NCBI GenBank assembly: GCA_022036555.1
Contig: CM039139.1
Span: 31,833,748 to 31,897,747 of the forward strand
DNA length: 64,000 bases
Direction of reading: 5' to 3'
DNA from: Microstegium vimineum
Lineage: Eukaryota; Streptophyta; Magnoliopsida; Poales; Poaceae
The notes beneath the pieces were generated by a model that had not been told where the DNA came from, made no database searches, and saw only the letters and a list, made by a program, of their open reading frames with translations. This document shows, in pieces, positions 45,223 through 58,029 of this stretch. The translations under genes and the position numbers were made by a program. Positions within the stretch are counted from its first letter, which is position 1. Every line of letters starts with the position of its first letter.

Positions 45223-48200
45223 ATGGCTGCTGCGGTGGCGATGCGAGGGGGAAGCAGCGACAGCGGAGGATTTGATAAGGTTCCCGGGATGGACTCGGGG
45301 AAATACGTGCGCTACACCCCGGAGCAAGTTGAGGTGCTCGAGCGCCTCTACATCGATTGCCCCAAGCCAACCTCCTCACGGAGGCAGCAACTGCTACGCG
45401 AGTGTCCTATACTCTCCAACATTGAGCCAAAGCAGATCAAGGTCTGGTTCCAGAACCGAAGGTAATTAACCAAATCCGACGAGTCAAAGTCGAGCCACAG
45501 CCCACTGCATGGTTCTAGTGGAGAATGTGTTCCGCGTTTGGATTAATAATGTGCCTGTCCCTTCTGCAGGTGCCGTGATAAGCAGCGGAAGGAATCTTCG
45601 CGGCTTCAGGCTGTGAACAGAAAGCTCACGGCGATGAACAAGCTTCTTATGGAAGAGAATGAGCGTCTTCAGAAGCAAGTTTCTCAGTTGGTTCATGAAA
45701 ATGCGCACATGAGGCAGCAGCTGCAGAATGTAAGTCTTCAGTCTCAATGTGCCGGAAGTCATGCTATTGCTAAAAGTCGTTTGCTAATGCCGTATTTGTA
45801 CCATGTCTGTGAAGTGGAGTCCAGTTTCCTGCATTATTTTGTAATACTACTCTACCTTAGTGTTGTACTATACAGTACTAGCATTGGATGACTTTGAAAA
45901 GTTGATAGTGCCAGCAAATTTATGCCAGTGAGATGTTATTTGGGGCTGGTGCATGCAGAACCCACTGAAACCTGTTGTCCATGTGATGGTGTTGAATCTA
46001 TTTAAAATTGACCCCTGGGATAATATAATGCCTACCGGAGTATTCTACCCCTGCAATGTCCTGATATCATCTATTTGATTGGGTACAGACTTCATTGGCC
46101 AATGATACAAGCTGTGAATCAAATGTCACTACCCCTCCAAACCCTATAAGGGATGCAAGTAACCCTTCTGGGTAAGTGAATCCTTCTGGCCATCTGGAGA
46201 AGGATTCTTGTTGCATAACCTTGCCATTCAAGACTGTCCTAATCATAGTGTCATTTTGATTCTTGTTTCAGACTCCTTGCGATTGCAGAGGAGACCTTCA
46301 CAGAGTTCCTCTCAAAGGCTACTGGGACAGCTATTGATTGGGTCCAGATGCCTGGGATGAAGGTTATACGTCAACTCTCAATTCTTGTTCTTTGGTTTAA
46401 GTTCCATTTTTCTTTTCAGATAAGTGCTAGGTGCTAACTTCATTTTCTTTTTCTAATAGCCTGGTCCGGATTCGGTTGGTATCGTGGCCATTTCGCATGG
46501 TTGCCGTGGCGTTGCTGCCCGCGCCTGTGGTTTGGTGAATCTAGAACCAACAAAAGTAAGTATTTAAATTGATTGGGACCTTGTGCTACCGTTACGAATG
46601 AATGTACCTCTTGTTTTCTTTGTTCTAGTCTGTAAATTGGCAAGTGATTCGTGCAACTTCTGCATATGATTAGACTCTTTTATGTGTCCAATTATGTATG
46701 ACATAACGAACTCATGGATCATTTATATGATCTTACAAAGGCCCTTGGATATTTGCATATTTTGCCTATCAATCATTGATACAAACTGTAGCATTTACTT
46801 TCAAGAAGTCGGATCTTGGCAGAAGCCAAGAGCCTTGCCTTCCTCTCTATCAGAGGGTTTGGCTAGGGTGTTCCGGCCTCAGGTCTTGGGTCGATCTTAG
46901 TTTTAGCAGGCAATTAAGCCTGTCTCTAAAGTAGTGTGTGTGTGTGTGTGTGGAGGGGGTTTGGAGACTTTCTGTATGTCTCTTTTTTCTACTATTAATA
47001 CAATGATACGCAGTTCTCCTGCGTGTTCGATAAAAAAAACTTTCAAGAAGTCATTTGATCCTGATATAGCTGTGTTATGCAGGTCATAGAGATCTTGAAA
47101 GATCGTCCCTCTTGGTTCCGTGATTGTCGAAGTCTTGAAGTGTTTACAATGTTTCCAGCTGGAAATGGGGGAACAGTTGAACTTATCTACATGCAGGTGG
47201 GCAATTTTATTTTGCTTCATTGCTGATGTTTCTTTAGCATTTCTGGTGAACTGCATGACTCATTATGTCGATGGTAATATTTGTATGTTCCTGCAGATGT
47301 ATGCCCCAACAACTTTAGTCCCTGCACGTGATTTTTGGACGTTACGATACACGACAACAATGGAAGATGGTAGCCTTGTGGTATGTTATCTGAACAGCAG
47401 TTTTATTGCTTTTATTTTGATAACGGAGGAACCAGGACGCTAGTATTTGCTAATCTTCCTCCCATCTCCAAGGTCTGTGAGAGATCCTTGAGTGGTTCTG
47501 GAGGCGGTCCAAATGCAGCCTCTGCGCAGCAATTTGTTAGGGCTGAGATGCTTCCAAGTGGGTATTTAGTTCGCCCATGTGAAGGTGGTGGTTCTATTGT
47601 GCATATAGTGGACCATCTAGATCTCGAGGTCTGGTTCCCACTTTTTATTTTTATTTCAATTTTTATTTAGTCTGTATGTTGTCCATTAATGATTGTATTG
47701 GGTTTCATCTTTCAGGCATGGAGCGTTCCGGAAGTGCTTCGACCACTGTATGAGTCTTCTAGAGTAGTTGCTCAGAAAATGACTACCGTGGTACGTGCTT
47801 ACTGTATTTTTTTTTTGCCCCTATGGTTTTTGAGTTTAAAACTTTTGATTTCTTTAATAAGGTCACCAATAATCAGTTTCTGTTTATTCATGAATGAAAA
47901 TGTCTGTTTTATATGTTCTAAGCAATGACTGGCTGTATACTTGGTTGCATTTAGTTCTGCAGACTTGTTTGAATAGTTCATTCTTAGCATTATACTTGAT
48001 GCTACCTGCTCTGTGTATCCAGGCACTGCGCCACCTTAGACAAATTGCTCAAGAAACAAGTGGAGAAGTAGTGTATGCCTTGGGAAGGCAACCTGCAGTC
48101 CTACGGACCTTTAGCCAAAGACTAAGCAGGTAATTTTTATTAAACTTTAACCCCAACTCTCATGTACATCTTGTCGTCTAGTTTACATAAAAAATTATTG

Positions 48201-51200
48201 TTCTTCCATTAGGGGGTTTAATGATGCTATTAGCGGTTTCAATGATGATGGCTGGTCTGTAATGGGGGGAGACGGCATTGAAGACGTTGTTGTTGCTTGC
48301 AACTCAACCAAGAAAATTAGGAATAACAGCAATGCTGGGATTGCATTTGGAGCCCCTGGAGGCATTATTTGTGCGAAGGCATCCATGTTACTGCAGGTAA
48401 GGGTGATCGTTGTTTGTGTGAAGGCAGCATTATTTGTACTGCCTTCATTTGGAATCATTGCATATTGCATTGTGCACAAATAAACAAATGATGAAATGAA
48501 TAGCAGAGTTTTGTTACATTGCATATCATCCTTGTTTGATTTGCACTTTATTGAATACATTTCTGGCTGTGCACGTTATTTCTGGTACCATCTATGCATT
48601 GAGAGCTAATGGTTCTTTTACCACAATTAGTGTTAAGCATAAAGAGACACAAGCACAATAGATGTCTTTTTTATTGTGCACAAACATTGTACACTAGAGA
48701 TTTAGAAATTCTGCTTAAATGCAGTGGTGGGTGCACATTTTACACTAGAAATTTGAGTTTCACCCCTGTAAGGTGATTGAAAGAGCTACAGACCAGTTTG
48801 AAAATAATAAAAAAATATATGCTACTGATATAAACACTTTTAACATGATTTCTGAACTCTTTATTGGTATTTTCTAGAGTGTCCCACCGGCAGTACTGGT
48901 CCGATTTCTGAGGGAGCATAGGTCTGAATGGGCTGATTACAATATTGATGCGTATTTGGCTTCGTCACTGAAGACCAGTGCGTGCTCACTTCCTGGGTTG
49001 CGACCCATGAGATTTTCTGGGGGGCAGATGATCATGCCACTAGCTCACACAGTGGAGAACGAGGAGGTATGTCCGCAGTTATTTTTTGGAAAGCCTGTGT
49101 CTTTGTGAAGCTAATTGATTTCATTTCCACCATTCGCTCTCTCATTGTTAACTTAGTTATATTAGATGCACCATGTGACTTATAATTACTATCATTGACT
49201 GCTGAATAACAGATTCTTGAAGTTGTCCGCCTTGAAGGACAACCTCTTACTCATGATGAAGCTCTTCTTTCAAGAGACATCCACCTTCTCCAGGTAAATG
49301 TTTGAGTTCCATCTATTCTTTTGTTTTGAAGTCCTGCATTGCCTCTCACTGAACCAAAAGGTAGGAAGATCTGTCTTTTAACTAACAGGATGATTATAAT
49401 CTTATGACGTAGTGGCTTCTCAAAGTTATGCTTATAAGCTCTTTGACATTAAAATTGTCCTGTAAGCTCAGAAATGAGCCTTGGTGATATTTGGTTAATT
49501 ATCTCTGCTGTAGACGAAATGAGATCTAGCTACTGATTTTGGTTTAACAACAGGCACATGTCTGTTTAACGATACTAATTGGGTTCTTGAATAAAGAAAT
49601 AGATCAAGGTTCTAATAAGGGAGTATCTTGAGCAAATCGTTTTACATTGCTAATCATTCCTTTGTTTTAATTTTCAGCTTTGCACTGGAATAGATGAGAA
49701 ATCTGTGGGTTCCTCCTTCCAGCTTGTGTTTGCACCAATTGATGAGCATTTTCCGGATGATGCTCCATTGATTTCTTCTGGCTTTCGTGTCATACCACTT
49801 GATATGAAAACAGTTAAGCATCGCCAACAACATTACCTTTTCCTTTTTTTCCTTGCTTGGGGCAGCTGTTTCATTTCCTTGTGTATTATGCTTATAATTA
49901 TCCTTAACATGTCACTTGATTTGGATCGGGAGTCTAAGTGTTCATCTAACAGTTAACATTCTGTTAGAATGATAGTTTGTTAGCCAATTATCATACACTC
50001 AGGATTTTTTTTGTTTCTTTTTCCGGCACATCTTGTTTTTTTTCCTTTTGAAAAAACGCTCACATTTCCGCCATAACCTACTGTATGGAGGGTTGTGATA
50101 TTTTTATCAAGCATATTGTGTTCTGTTCTAGCTAGCTATAATTTGTTATTTGTTACCTAATCATTTGGCTGTCTGCTGCTAAAATATGTATTCTCGGATG
50201 CTGTTTTTGACCATCTAGTTATTTGGCGCTCATGCAGGATGGTGTATCCTCTGGCAGGACGCTAGATTTGGCATCTAGTCTTGATGTGGGTTCTGCTGCA
50301 CCCCAAGCTTCAGGGGATGCATCTCCAGATGACTGTAATTTGAGATCTGTGCTGACAATCGCCTTTCAATTCCCTTATGAGATGCACCTTCAGGACAGCG
50401 TTGCAACTATGGCCCGTCAATATGTTCGTAGTGTTGTTTCTGCTGTGCAAAGAGTGTCAATGGCTATATCTCCCTCCCAATCTGGTCTAAATGCTGGGCA
50501 GAGGATGCTTTCTGGCTTCCCTGAAGCTGCCACACTTGCTAGATGGGTTTGCCAGAGTTATCAGTAAGTGAACTTGTATTTTTCTTCCCGTGCTGTATCG
50601 ATATCTCACCTAAATGGTTTGATTCTTTTTTATTGTGATCTCATGGCTATTCTTTTGGGCCCCAATACAGCTACCATCTAGGTGTGGAATTACTTAATCA
50701 ATCAGATGAAGCTGGTGAAGCATTGTTGAAAATGCTCTGGCATCATCCAGACGCTGTTCTGTGCTGCTCTTTTAAGGTATCAGAAGAGTTTTTCCTCAAG
50801 TGTGTGCAATATTCCGATCTGTTTAACATAGTTCTAACGTAGAGGCCCTCCGCGCATGTTAATGCTTTTGCAGTAATTTTTTGTGTGCCTAATAAGAAAG
50901 TATATATGGATTATGCATGAGAGCATATGAGCCTACTCCCTACCCTACTTACTTGCTGAATGATGCAGTCTAGTATACCTTTTTCTGTATTTCTTAAGCT
51001 CATGCTGCACCTTCTATGAATGCTTTGAAATTACTTTTTTTTGCTATCATGTGAAAATCATCTATACTAGCCATTTTATTAAAAGTATAGTTTTTGATAA
51101 TCATGCGGGTATCCTTTATTGTTTCAGGAGAAACCTATGTTTACGTTTGCTAACAAGGCAGGGCTTGACATGTTAGAAACATCTCTTATTGCCCTGCAAG

Positions 51201-51510
51201 ACCTGACGCTAGACAAGATCTTCGACGAGTCAGGAAGGAAAGCAATATTCTCAGATATCTCAAAACTAATGGAGCAGGTTAGAAGTCAAAGCAACCATCC
51301 TTGAGAGACGGAATCTGAGACGTGCCTACGCCCAACAGCTAACATTCTTCCTTGTTGTTTTAGGGGTACGCGTACCTGCCGTCAGGCGTGTGCATGTCAG
51401 GAATGGGTCGCCATGTTTCTTTCGACCAAGCTGTGGCGTGGAAGGTGCTCGGTGAGGACAGCAATGTCCACTGCCTGGCTTTCTGCTTCGTCAACTGGTC
51501 CTTCGTGTGA
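45223..51510 (+). CDS. HOX33: Class III HD-ZIP transcription factor, HOX33-like
   Basis: Coding exons: 45223-45461, 45570-45729, 46089-46171, 46272-46362, 46460-46555, 47083-47196, 47297-47380, 47473-47628, 47716-47790, 48023-48129, 48213-48396, 48878-49066, 49213-49293, 49678-49812, 50238-50563, 50671-50776, 51128-51277, 51364-51510. They join to 2,523 nt (840 residues) with no stop and all GT..AG. Domains: homeodomain about 27-89 (KQIKVWFQNRRCRDKQRKE), leucine zipper about 90-130, START lipid-binding domain about 160-375, MEKHLA domain over the last ~145 residues, ending VNWSFV. Such nuclear factors set adaxial leaf fate, meristem and vascular patterning, and are limited by miR166, whose site is present. 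PTSSRRQQLLRECPILSN and HMRQQLQN fit rice HOX33 better than HOX32 from memory. The symbol denotes similarity. Confidence 0.97.
46352..46469 (+). promoter_or_regulatory. miR166/165 target site split by intron 4
   Basis: Spliced exon 4 (46352-46362, CTGGGATGAAG) and exon 5 (46460-46469, CCTGGTCCGG) form the conserved HD-ZIP III sequence complementary to miR165/166, encoding PGMKPGPD in the START domain. Because the site exists only after splicing, the spliced mRNA and not the genomic sequence is the target. Dominant leaf-polarity mutations in other species change this site; here it is of the usual wild-type form. Confidence 0.93.
46797..47052 (+). mobile_element. 5'-truncated LINE-like insertion in intron 5 of the HD-ZIP III gene
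   Basis: The insertion 46811-47038 is flanked by a perfect 14-bp direct repeat ACTTTCAAGAAGTC (46797-46810 and 47039-47052) and ends in an A-rich tail after GCGTGTTCGAT, a common 3' end in grass LINEs. It contains a (GT)n tract at about 46935-46952. It is intronic and in the sense orientation, about 30 nt upstream of the exon 6 acceptor at 47082. Confidence 0.85.
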
Positions 51511-52409
51511 CGCCAACCCGTCGGATGGGATGGCGAGCTGGTCGGTCTGTGTGTGTGATAAGCAGGCCCATTTTTGTATGATGATCCTGACAAGGAAAAT
51601 CATCAGCTGTGACAAAATGCTTATGTTGCAAGCACTAGTTGTAGGTCTTGAATCCAGTGTATTTATGAAGAAACTGGAGATTATGCAAAGTCTTGTCCCA
51701 CTTTCGTTTGACTACCCAAGGCTGTTTGTGTCTCTCCTTTGGCAATTAGCAAACGATCAGGACGTTGGTTCGCTATTCCATTCAGATCACTTGCTGATGT
51801 TACAGGTGTGGCTGATATTAAGGTCTGGCTAGCATGCCGTTTGCAAATAGTGGATTGGCACACAATGGAGCAAAAGCGAATTAGCGATGCACTACACAAT
51901 TCATAATGGCTCAGGCGCTCAGCGTTAACCAAACAACCGCGTCTCCAGTTTCTATCCAATCAGAGAACTGCAGCGTAAAGCCATGCCCAGTTTTTCCGGC
52001 ACCAAGTCAATGCTCCATTAGCGTGCTCTTAATAAGAACGGTAAAATACTATCTTTTCGCTTTTGCAAAATTTATGGAACTGCTGCATCACGCCGAGAAA
52101 ACAAACATTTGCTAAAACTCACTCTGGCTCGAAGAAAATATATGCCGGGCGGCCAGGGCTACAGTGTCTTCAGAAAACATAATTATACTGCAGTAATGCT
52201 TTTGGAACCTCAAACACACTTGACGCAAAACTGAATACTGACTGTCAGGTTGGGACCAAAATCCAGGTAAGTGCAAGAAACTGAAAACTGGGGCACATGT
52301 AAACGAATGAGGCACGTCAGAGTTCATAGATGAGCAGGTCTCTCGCATGGCTGATGCCAACACTTAAACCAACGACCCTTCACAACAATGGACATAAGAC
52401 ACAGCAAAA
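51511..52409. other. Intergenic space between convergent genes, containing both 3' UTRs
   Basis: Following the HD-ZIP III stop (51508-51510) and preceding the BTF3 stop from the other side. No further gene is visible. The first ~300 bp are probably the 3' UTR of the HD-ZIP III gene, and the ~100-250 bp next to 52410 that of BTF3. Confidence 0.6.
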
Positions 52410-54039
52410 TTACGATTCTTTCTTCTCTTCCGGTTCCGGTTCAGGCACCTTCTTCTCTTCCGCAGCCTCCTCAAATGTCTCTCCTGGGATAAGCTCAGGG
52501 ACATCGTCATCATCCTGTGCAGCTGCACTGGCGCCAGCTTCAGCACTAGGTACCTGCTTCTGGAAATGCTCAGCAAGCCTCTTAAGGTTGTCCAGGTTAT
52601 CAGGGCCTGAAGAGGAAGCTAACGTTAGGCAAGCAATAGCAATTGTTTCTCAGGAAATGAGGCAAATAATCAGAGTGCAATCGACAAAATAATGTGAAAA
52701 GTGTCATACCCAGTTGGTTGATAATTGATGGCAGAAGGTCTTGCAGACCTGTTGAAATAAGAAAGCCAATCAGAAACCAGTTATATATATAAAAAAAGAA
52801 AGAGAGAAAACAGTTACAAGTTTACAACATGTTGAGGAATTATAATGGAGTAACAAAATCATCTATGTCTCAGGTTGCATTAAACATTAAGAAAGGTTGC
52901 TTTAGAAAAAGAGTTTTGTACAACACTGTTTGGCTGGTAGAAAAGCCGGCTGATTCCAGCTGATTGAATAGTGTTCTGTGAGAGAGAATAAGCTGAAAGA
53001 AGCTGGAAGTAGTTCAATCATGGAGAATATATAAAAGTAACAAACACTGATGCATTTAGAGAACAGAAGCAATTCAAATTCACACCATCAGTAATTAGTT
53101 GCAACCCTTGCATTTACAGCATGTCAAGAACAATTAAAGATACCAAGGTAAGCATGGTCCAGCATTTAACCATTGAATATCAACAAATACTATTTGACTA
53201 TGGGGCTCCAGGTGAATAACAGACATAAGAACCGAGACTTAATGATAGAAAAGCAGCAAACAATGTATCAAGCATCAGCTAAGTATCTGTGCTACTGCAT
53301 AAACAAAAAGAGTACTTGAGCAATGATCAGGCATGCCCAGGTTGAAAAGTAAATGATCCACTCACTTTTTGTCTGGGGTACTCCACTGACTACCCATGTA
53401 TTTGCAGGAATGGATGCTTGCACTGCAGGTAAGAGAAAGATTTGACAATGTTAGACGAAGCCAAATAATCTGGGAGCGGAGGTAACGTATTCGCATGGCT
53501 AGATTTTTACCTTTAGGGTTCTGAAATTGGATAACAACATCATCCTTAAAGATGTTGACTTCCTCAATACCAGGAATAGTGTTCACTCCGATTCTTTTCA
53601 ACGTGCTCTGAAGCCGCTTGTCATCGGTGGTTGTGGTCTTGTGAACTGCCTTCTTCTTCCTGTCAGCATTTTTTCCTCATGAATTGTTAGCATGGAACTA
53701 TGGGTCCAGAAGCAACTCTATGAACAGATGGTGCCACAAACACAAAAGGCTCAGGTGCTTAGGTATCTGCAAATAGTATGTGAACAACTACAACAGGATG
53801 TGTTGGCACACAACTTGCCACAAAAATATAGCGTGGTCATTCATCCATTCCTATGTGACGCTTTGATGCGCGGGCTCCGATCAAGTAACGTACAAATTAG
53901 CTACATGATGAAAGGTAAAAGCACAGAGTGCTACCACCACAGAGGACAGGAGGAAGAGGAGAAGGACACACCTGCGCATGCTGCCCTTTCCTCCTGTGCG
54001 CACGGCGCCCGCCATCTTCTTAAGCTTCTCCACATTCAT
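52410..54039 (-). CDS. BTF3: BTF3 / nascent polypeptide-associated complex subunit beta
   Basis: Coding exons on the minus strand: 53972-54039, 53511-53659, 53366-53422, 52710-52748, 52410-52606. They join to 510 nt (169 residues) with GT..AG introns. The protein binds nascent chains at the ribosome exit as the beta partner of NAC-alpha. Evidence: start MNVEKLKKMAGAVRTGGKG, the ribosome-binding RRKKKAVHK motif, the NAC domain (about 38-102: LKRIGVNTIPGIEEVNIF, DDVVIQFQNPKVQASI), the LGPDNLDNLKRLAEHFQKQ helix and an acidic tail (DDDDVPELIPGETFEEAAEEKK). The exon 3/4 junction gives QTKSLQDLL, with Ser where plant homologues usually have Lys. The start codon directly follows a possible 3' splice site (CTCAG|ATG), so a leader intron is likely and the first exon may fall in or near the assembly gap. 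Confidence 0.96.
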
Positions 54040-54458
54040 CTGAGTGAGGAAAAAAACAGAGTCAAAGGAGCCACAGGCACACAGAGAGACACACATTCAG
54101 TACGTCACTGGCGAGGACAGAACCACGCGAATCCAGAAACTGAAACCCAGTGGAGTGTTCTCCAAATCGCACTCCTGAGTCCACCGAGACAGGCAGGGCG
54201 GGCTGCTAAACCGAATCTCACAAGCAAGCAGCCGCCCCTCTGGTGCTCGCCGGAGGGATAAATCTAGTCTAGGCCACGAAACAACGGGAGAAAGCGCAGC
54301 GCAGCGCAGCGTAGCCCAGATTGAACGCGCTGCCAACACAAGGGCGATACCAAAATCAAGCAATCGAGCAATGCATCTGAACCGACGGAGCAACCCTACC
54401 CTACCGTACCCTAGACTAGTAAACGAAGCAAGAAAACCCGCGGACCTCGCGAGGCAGC

Positions 54459-54558
54459 NNNNNNNNNNNNNNNNNNNNNNNNNNNNNNNNNNNNNNNNNN
54501 NNNNNNNNNNNNNNNNNNNNNNNNNNNNNNNNNNNNNNNNNNNNNNNNNNNNNNNNNN
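54459..54558. other. Assembly gap (100 N)
   Basis: Exactly 100 undetermined bases, the conventional placeholder for a gap of unknown size. It falls just upstream of the BTF3 leader, so the promoter of that gene is incomplete. Confidence 1.
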
Positions 54559-55176
54559 ATGCAACACAAACTTACATTCTTAGCCAAAAGCCACAACCCA
54601 TGTTTACGAACTTCCACAACAGGCATTTCCATCCTGAAGGACAAGTAAATACATATGGATATTTGGATACATATTATTTAGAGAGTTAAATGCATGGGAA
54701 GCCCCTAAACTTGCTAAGGTGTGTTACTTAGACCCCTGAACTTAGGAAATGCATTTCTGGCACCCTAATCTTGTTAAATGGCACACTGGTGGCCCATACC
54801 AGTTCAGCTAGGCATTGTCTCCGACGTGGCATTGCCACCTTGCATCCACCGTGGCTGGGGCTCACGTGAGTTGCACGTGTGGGCTAGGCATGGCGGCTCA
54901 TTATGCGTGGAGGCCCCTAAAAATGTAATCTTCTGCATTCAAACTCCCCTCTTCTCCTCTGTTTGTATCCTCCCTCGAGTCTGTCGCATGAGAGCCAGAG
55001 GGACGGACCAGTCGGAGCAGGTCACAAACGAAGGCAATCGGCGGCGAGATTGGTTGATCTAGCGGAGAAGGCAATAGGGGTACCTGCTACAATCAGCTTC
55101 CCAGGAAAATCTCGGATACATGCAAATAATAAGCATTTATCGATAGTCGTAGTATCGTACTATGGGTATGTTTGGA
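54559..55176. other. Intergenic DNA, no gene recognised
   Basis: The stretch 54700-54790 ('cccctaaacttg', 'cccctgaactta') resembles subterminal DNA of grass TIR elements, but no partner end was found. ORFs are short and without domains. Confidence 0.4.
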
Positions 55177-55494
55177 TTCTCTTGGTAAATTGGTAAACGA
55201 GTGGAAAAAATTACTATTTTTTTTTTAAATGGATCCAAACATACAAGACAAAAAATGACAAAAGAGAAAAAATTTATCATTTGTCATTCGCCACTTTAGA
55301 GTGACAAATAGAAAATCTTCTCAGTCATACCCCCCTCTTATACATAACATGTGAATGAGAGTGCAATTATTAGAAGTACAATTGTCTGTGTATTTGTTAT
55401 TTGTCATTTGCTATATATTTGTCATGTGATTCAAACACTAGAAAGTGACAAAAGATTTGCTGTCATTTACTATTTGCCAAATGATCCAAACATA
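55177..55494. mobile_element. Candidate MITE with TATGTTTGGAT ends
   Basis: TATGTTTGGAT at 55177-55187 is mirrored by ATCCAAACATA at 55484-55494. Internal sequence is also partly inverted (AATGGATCCAAACATA.., CATTTGTCATT). The ends are typical of hAT-like or PIF-like grass MITEs. No clear target duplication. Confidence 0.5.
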
Positions 55495-55496
55495 TA

Positions 55497-55668
55497 CTCC
55501 CTCAGTCCTAGTATATAAGACGTAACCACCTTTAGCTCAAAGACCAAAAACACATTTAATTCTGTCTCACAGTACTGTATCGATTTACGTACATCTAGAG
55601 AGAGCACTCCTTATATTATGGGACATAAATAAAAAGTGATTACGCCTTATATATTATGGCGGAGAGAG
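55497..55668. mobile_element. Stowaway MITE
   Basis: 172 bp beginning CTCCCTCAGTCCTAGTATA and ending TATGGCGGAGAGAG, flanked by TA on both sides (55495-55496, 55669-55670). These are the terminal motif and target duplication of Tc1/mariner-derived Stowaway elements. Confidence 0.85.
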
Positions 55669-57730
55669 TATATAATTATATATGCACGTCGTATTCGCTC
55701 TCTCGCGTGCATGCAGCTGCCTACTTATTGCTAGCTAGCTAGCTTCTCGGAGTACTTGACCGACTCACTCTATATACACGTGCATACTATGCTATATATA
55801 CATCCTCTGCAGTAATCCAAGAAAAAACGGGTTATATATATACTACATACATACATACATAATATAATATAATAAATATCAATAACAGACGACAACATGT
55901 ATATACAGGAGCAGATTTGATATTTATATACTTATATTGTTTATTTTATAATTGATAATAACAATAATAAACAATTAATAAATGCAATACTACTCCGCCG
56001 TCGTCCGTCACGAGCCCAACGGTCATATTTTTCGATATGTCGGTGGAATCGTGTACTGTCTCCGCCTCTGGATCGATCACATATGTTACCCCCAACCCAA
56101 CGCAAACGCAACGCAGCGTATATATCATGCCCCGAGCCCCTAGCAGCTACAGTTCTTTGCAAACAAACCCCAGCCGGCACGACGACGCGACGTCCCCATG
56201 CCCTAGCTTTGGAAATCTCTCTCCACCATTTCCGTCGTCATCTCGGGCCAGTGGCCGGCATCGTGCACGTTCCTTGTTCGCTGATGGCCGGCGGCAAGGA
56301 GCGCGGTCGTTGCCAGAGGCGGAACTAGCGGGCGAGTAGGGGCCGTGCCACCCCCGTCACAAAATGTACATATATACATGTATATTTATTTTTTTATATA
56401 TACATATACATATATAGAACTACTATTTAAAAGTCTGGGTGTTAAATGTTATACAACGTTCCGGCGGAGCGCCACCACTCTCCGGTGAGAAACAAAACTG
56501 ACTTGTTTAATGTGACTCCAAACAATTTTATCCATGTGCTTGTTTCATGTAATAAAAAAATTACCAATCTAATATTTGTTTTCAACCTGCATCAATGACA
56601 CCAACGTGGTTCGGTAGGAATTCTCAAGCCCCAATTCACGCCCCTACTTCAGGCAATCATTAACATCATGTCGTGCAAATTGCAGGTCAAATATACAACT
56701 ATAAATAATCCCAAATCCTACTTATTTCCTCTCTCCTTATTTTCTGTCCGTCATGGATGCGGTATCCCGGTAGCAACAGCGTCGTCGTCATCCCTGCTGG
56801 TGGTGTTGCTGGTGCTGCTCCCTCGGAGAAAGAGGGCGTCACGGCATCCCTCTGGCGCGGATCTCGCGGGTCGTTAGTGCTACCTTCGTCTGTGTCCTCT
56901 CTGGTGAGGGGCGATGGAGGTTTGTGCTCCTCTTTCTTGTTGAAGATGAGATGGGGTTCTTCTTTTCTCGATGTGTGGTGGAATGAATTTCGTCCGGATT
57001 TCTCTTGACGTTCGTTGCTCCATCAGCGTTGGTGAACCGGGGAGACATACCCTGGCTGTGATTTTAGTGATTTGGCTGGGGGTTCTACAGGAGCTTGCTG
57101 CTGTTCGTGTCCGCGACCTTTGGTGGGGACTATGACGATGGTAAGGAAGGGCCCCTGTAGGGGCCGGAGATTGAGAGCACAAGGACGCCATCCAACTTAA
57201 TTTGTTTTTATTCTTTCTTGAGGTCCGTGTAGCATTTGTACTGGATCAGATGCACCTTCCGTATCCGTCTGAACTGTACCCGTACTTGTACTTTGTTTTC
57301 CTTCCGTAATACTACATGTATGGTTCCTAAAAATAGATCAATCTAGGCTGCAGCAGGCCACCTCCCATTCATCGATGAAGCATCAAACTACAAATGCGAT
57401 CGTGTTGCTTTGTTGATGTATTTGCTTCTTTATTTATACAATTTCTTCAATTAAAAACTCCTTAATGTATTTCTGTGTTAATGTATTTGCTGTGATTTTG
57501 AGAAATCTTATATACATCATGGCTCCCAGAAAATAAAAACGCAACCCTATATTGCTCGCCCGACTGGCCTTACATGTTTAAATTCCTCAAAATGTCTCAA
57601 GAATGTTCTTGTACAATTTAACTAATTGTCCCTGGTTAGAAATAAACACAAACACTTTTACTCTATAAAAATCATAAACAACTTGACTGCAGTGTGGATT
57701 GATGGAATATGAAAATCTAGACTTGTAAAA
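55669..57730. other. Intergenic DNA with no certain gene
   Basis: Contains AT dinucleotide-rich stretches (55780-55980), a GC-richer piece at 56740-57200 with short ORFs of no recognised domain that might be a LINE relic, and AT-rich DNA to 57730. Confidence 0.45.
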
Positions 57731-57734
57731 ATCT

Positions 57735-57895
57735 AGACATGAGAAGTGGGTAAAAGTTTATGGACCCAGATGAGAGAAAAAAATTCATTAACCTAGATGA
57801 GAATTGGAGAAAAGTTCATGGATCCAGATAAGTAAAAAAAAAATCATGGACCTAGATGAGAAGTGGACAAAAGTTTAAGGATCTACAACGCATTT
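57735..57895. repeat. Imperfect ~45-50-bp tandem repeats
   Basis: Three to four diverged units with the core AGTTCATGGATCCAGATGAG / ACCTAGATGAGAAGTGG. Coding function is not apparent. Confidence 0.7.
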
Positions 57896-58029
57896 CACTC
57901 ATTTATCTATCTAGTACTGTACTATCTTTCTATCTACTGTATATATGCGTTAATACTCCTGACCGTCCGAGCCAGCCCAAAGTGTTTGCTTGAGTAGTCC
58001 CTGCCCCCCCACCACCTGCATCCTGCCCC

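Noticed and set aside
52920..53030. Complete MITE in a BTF3 intron
   Set aside because: Has TIR-element-like phrases (ACTGTTTGGCTGGT, AGCTGATT), but only one end could be found; at most a fragment.
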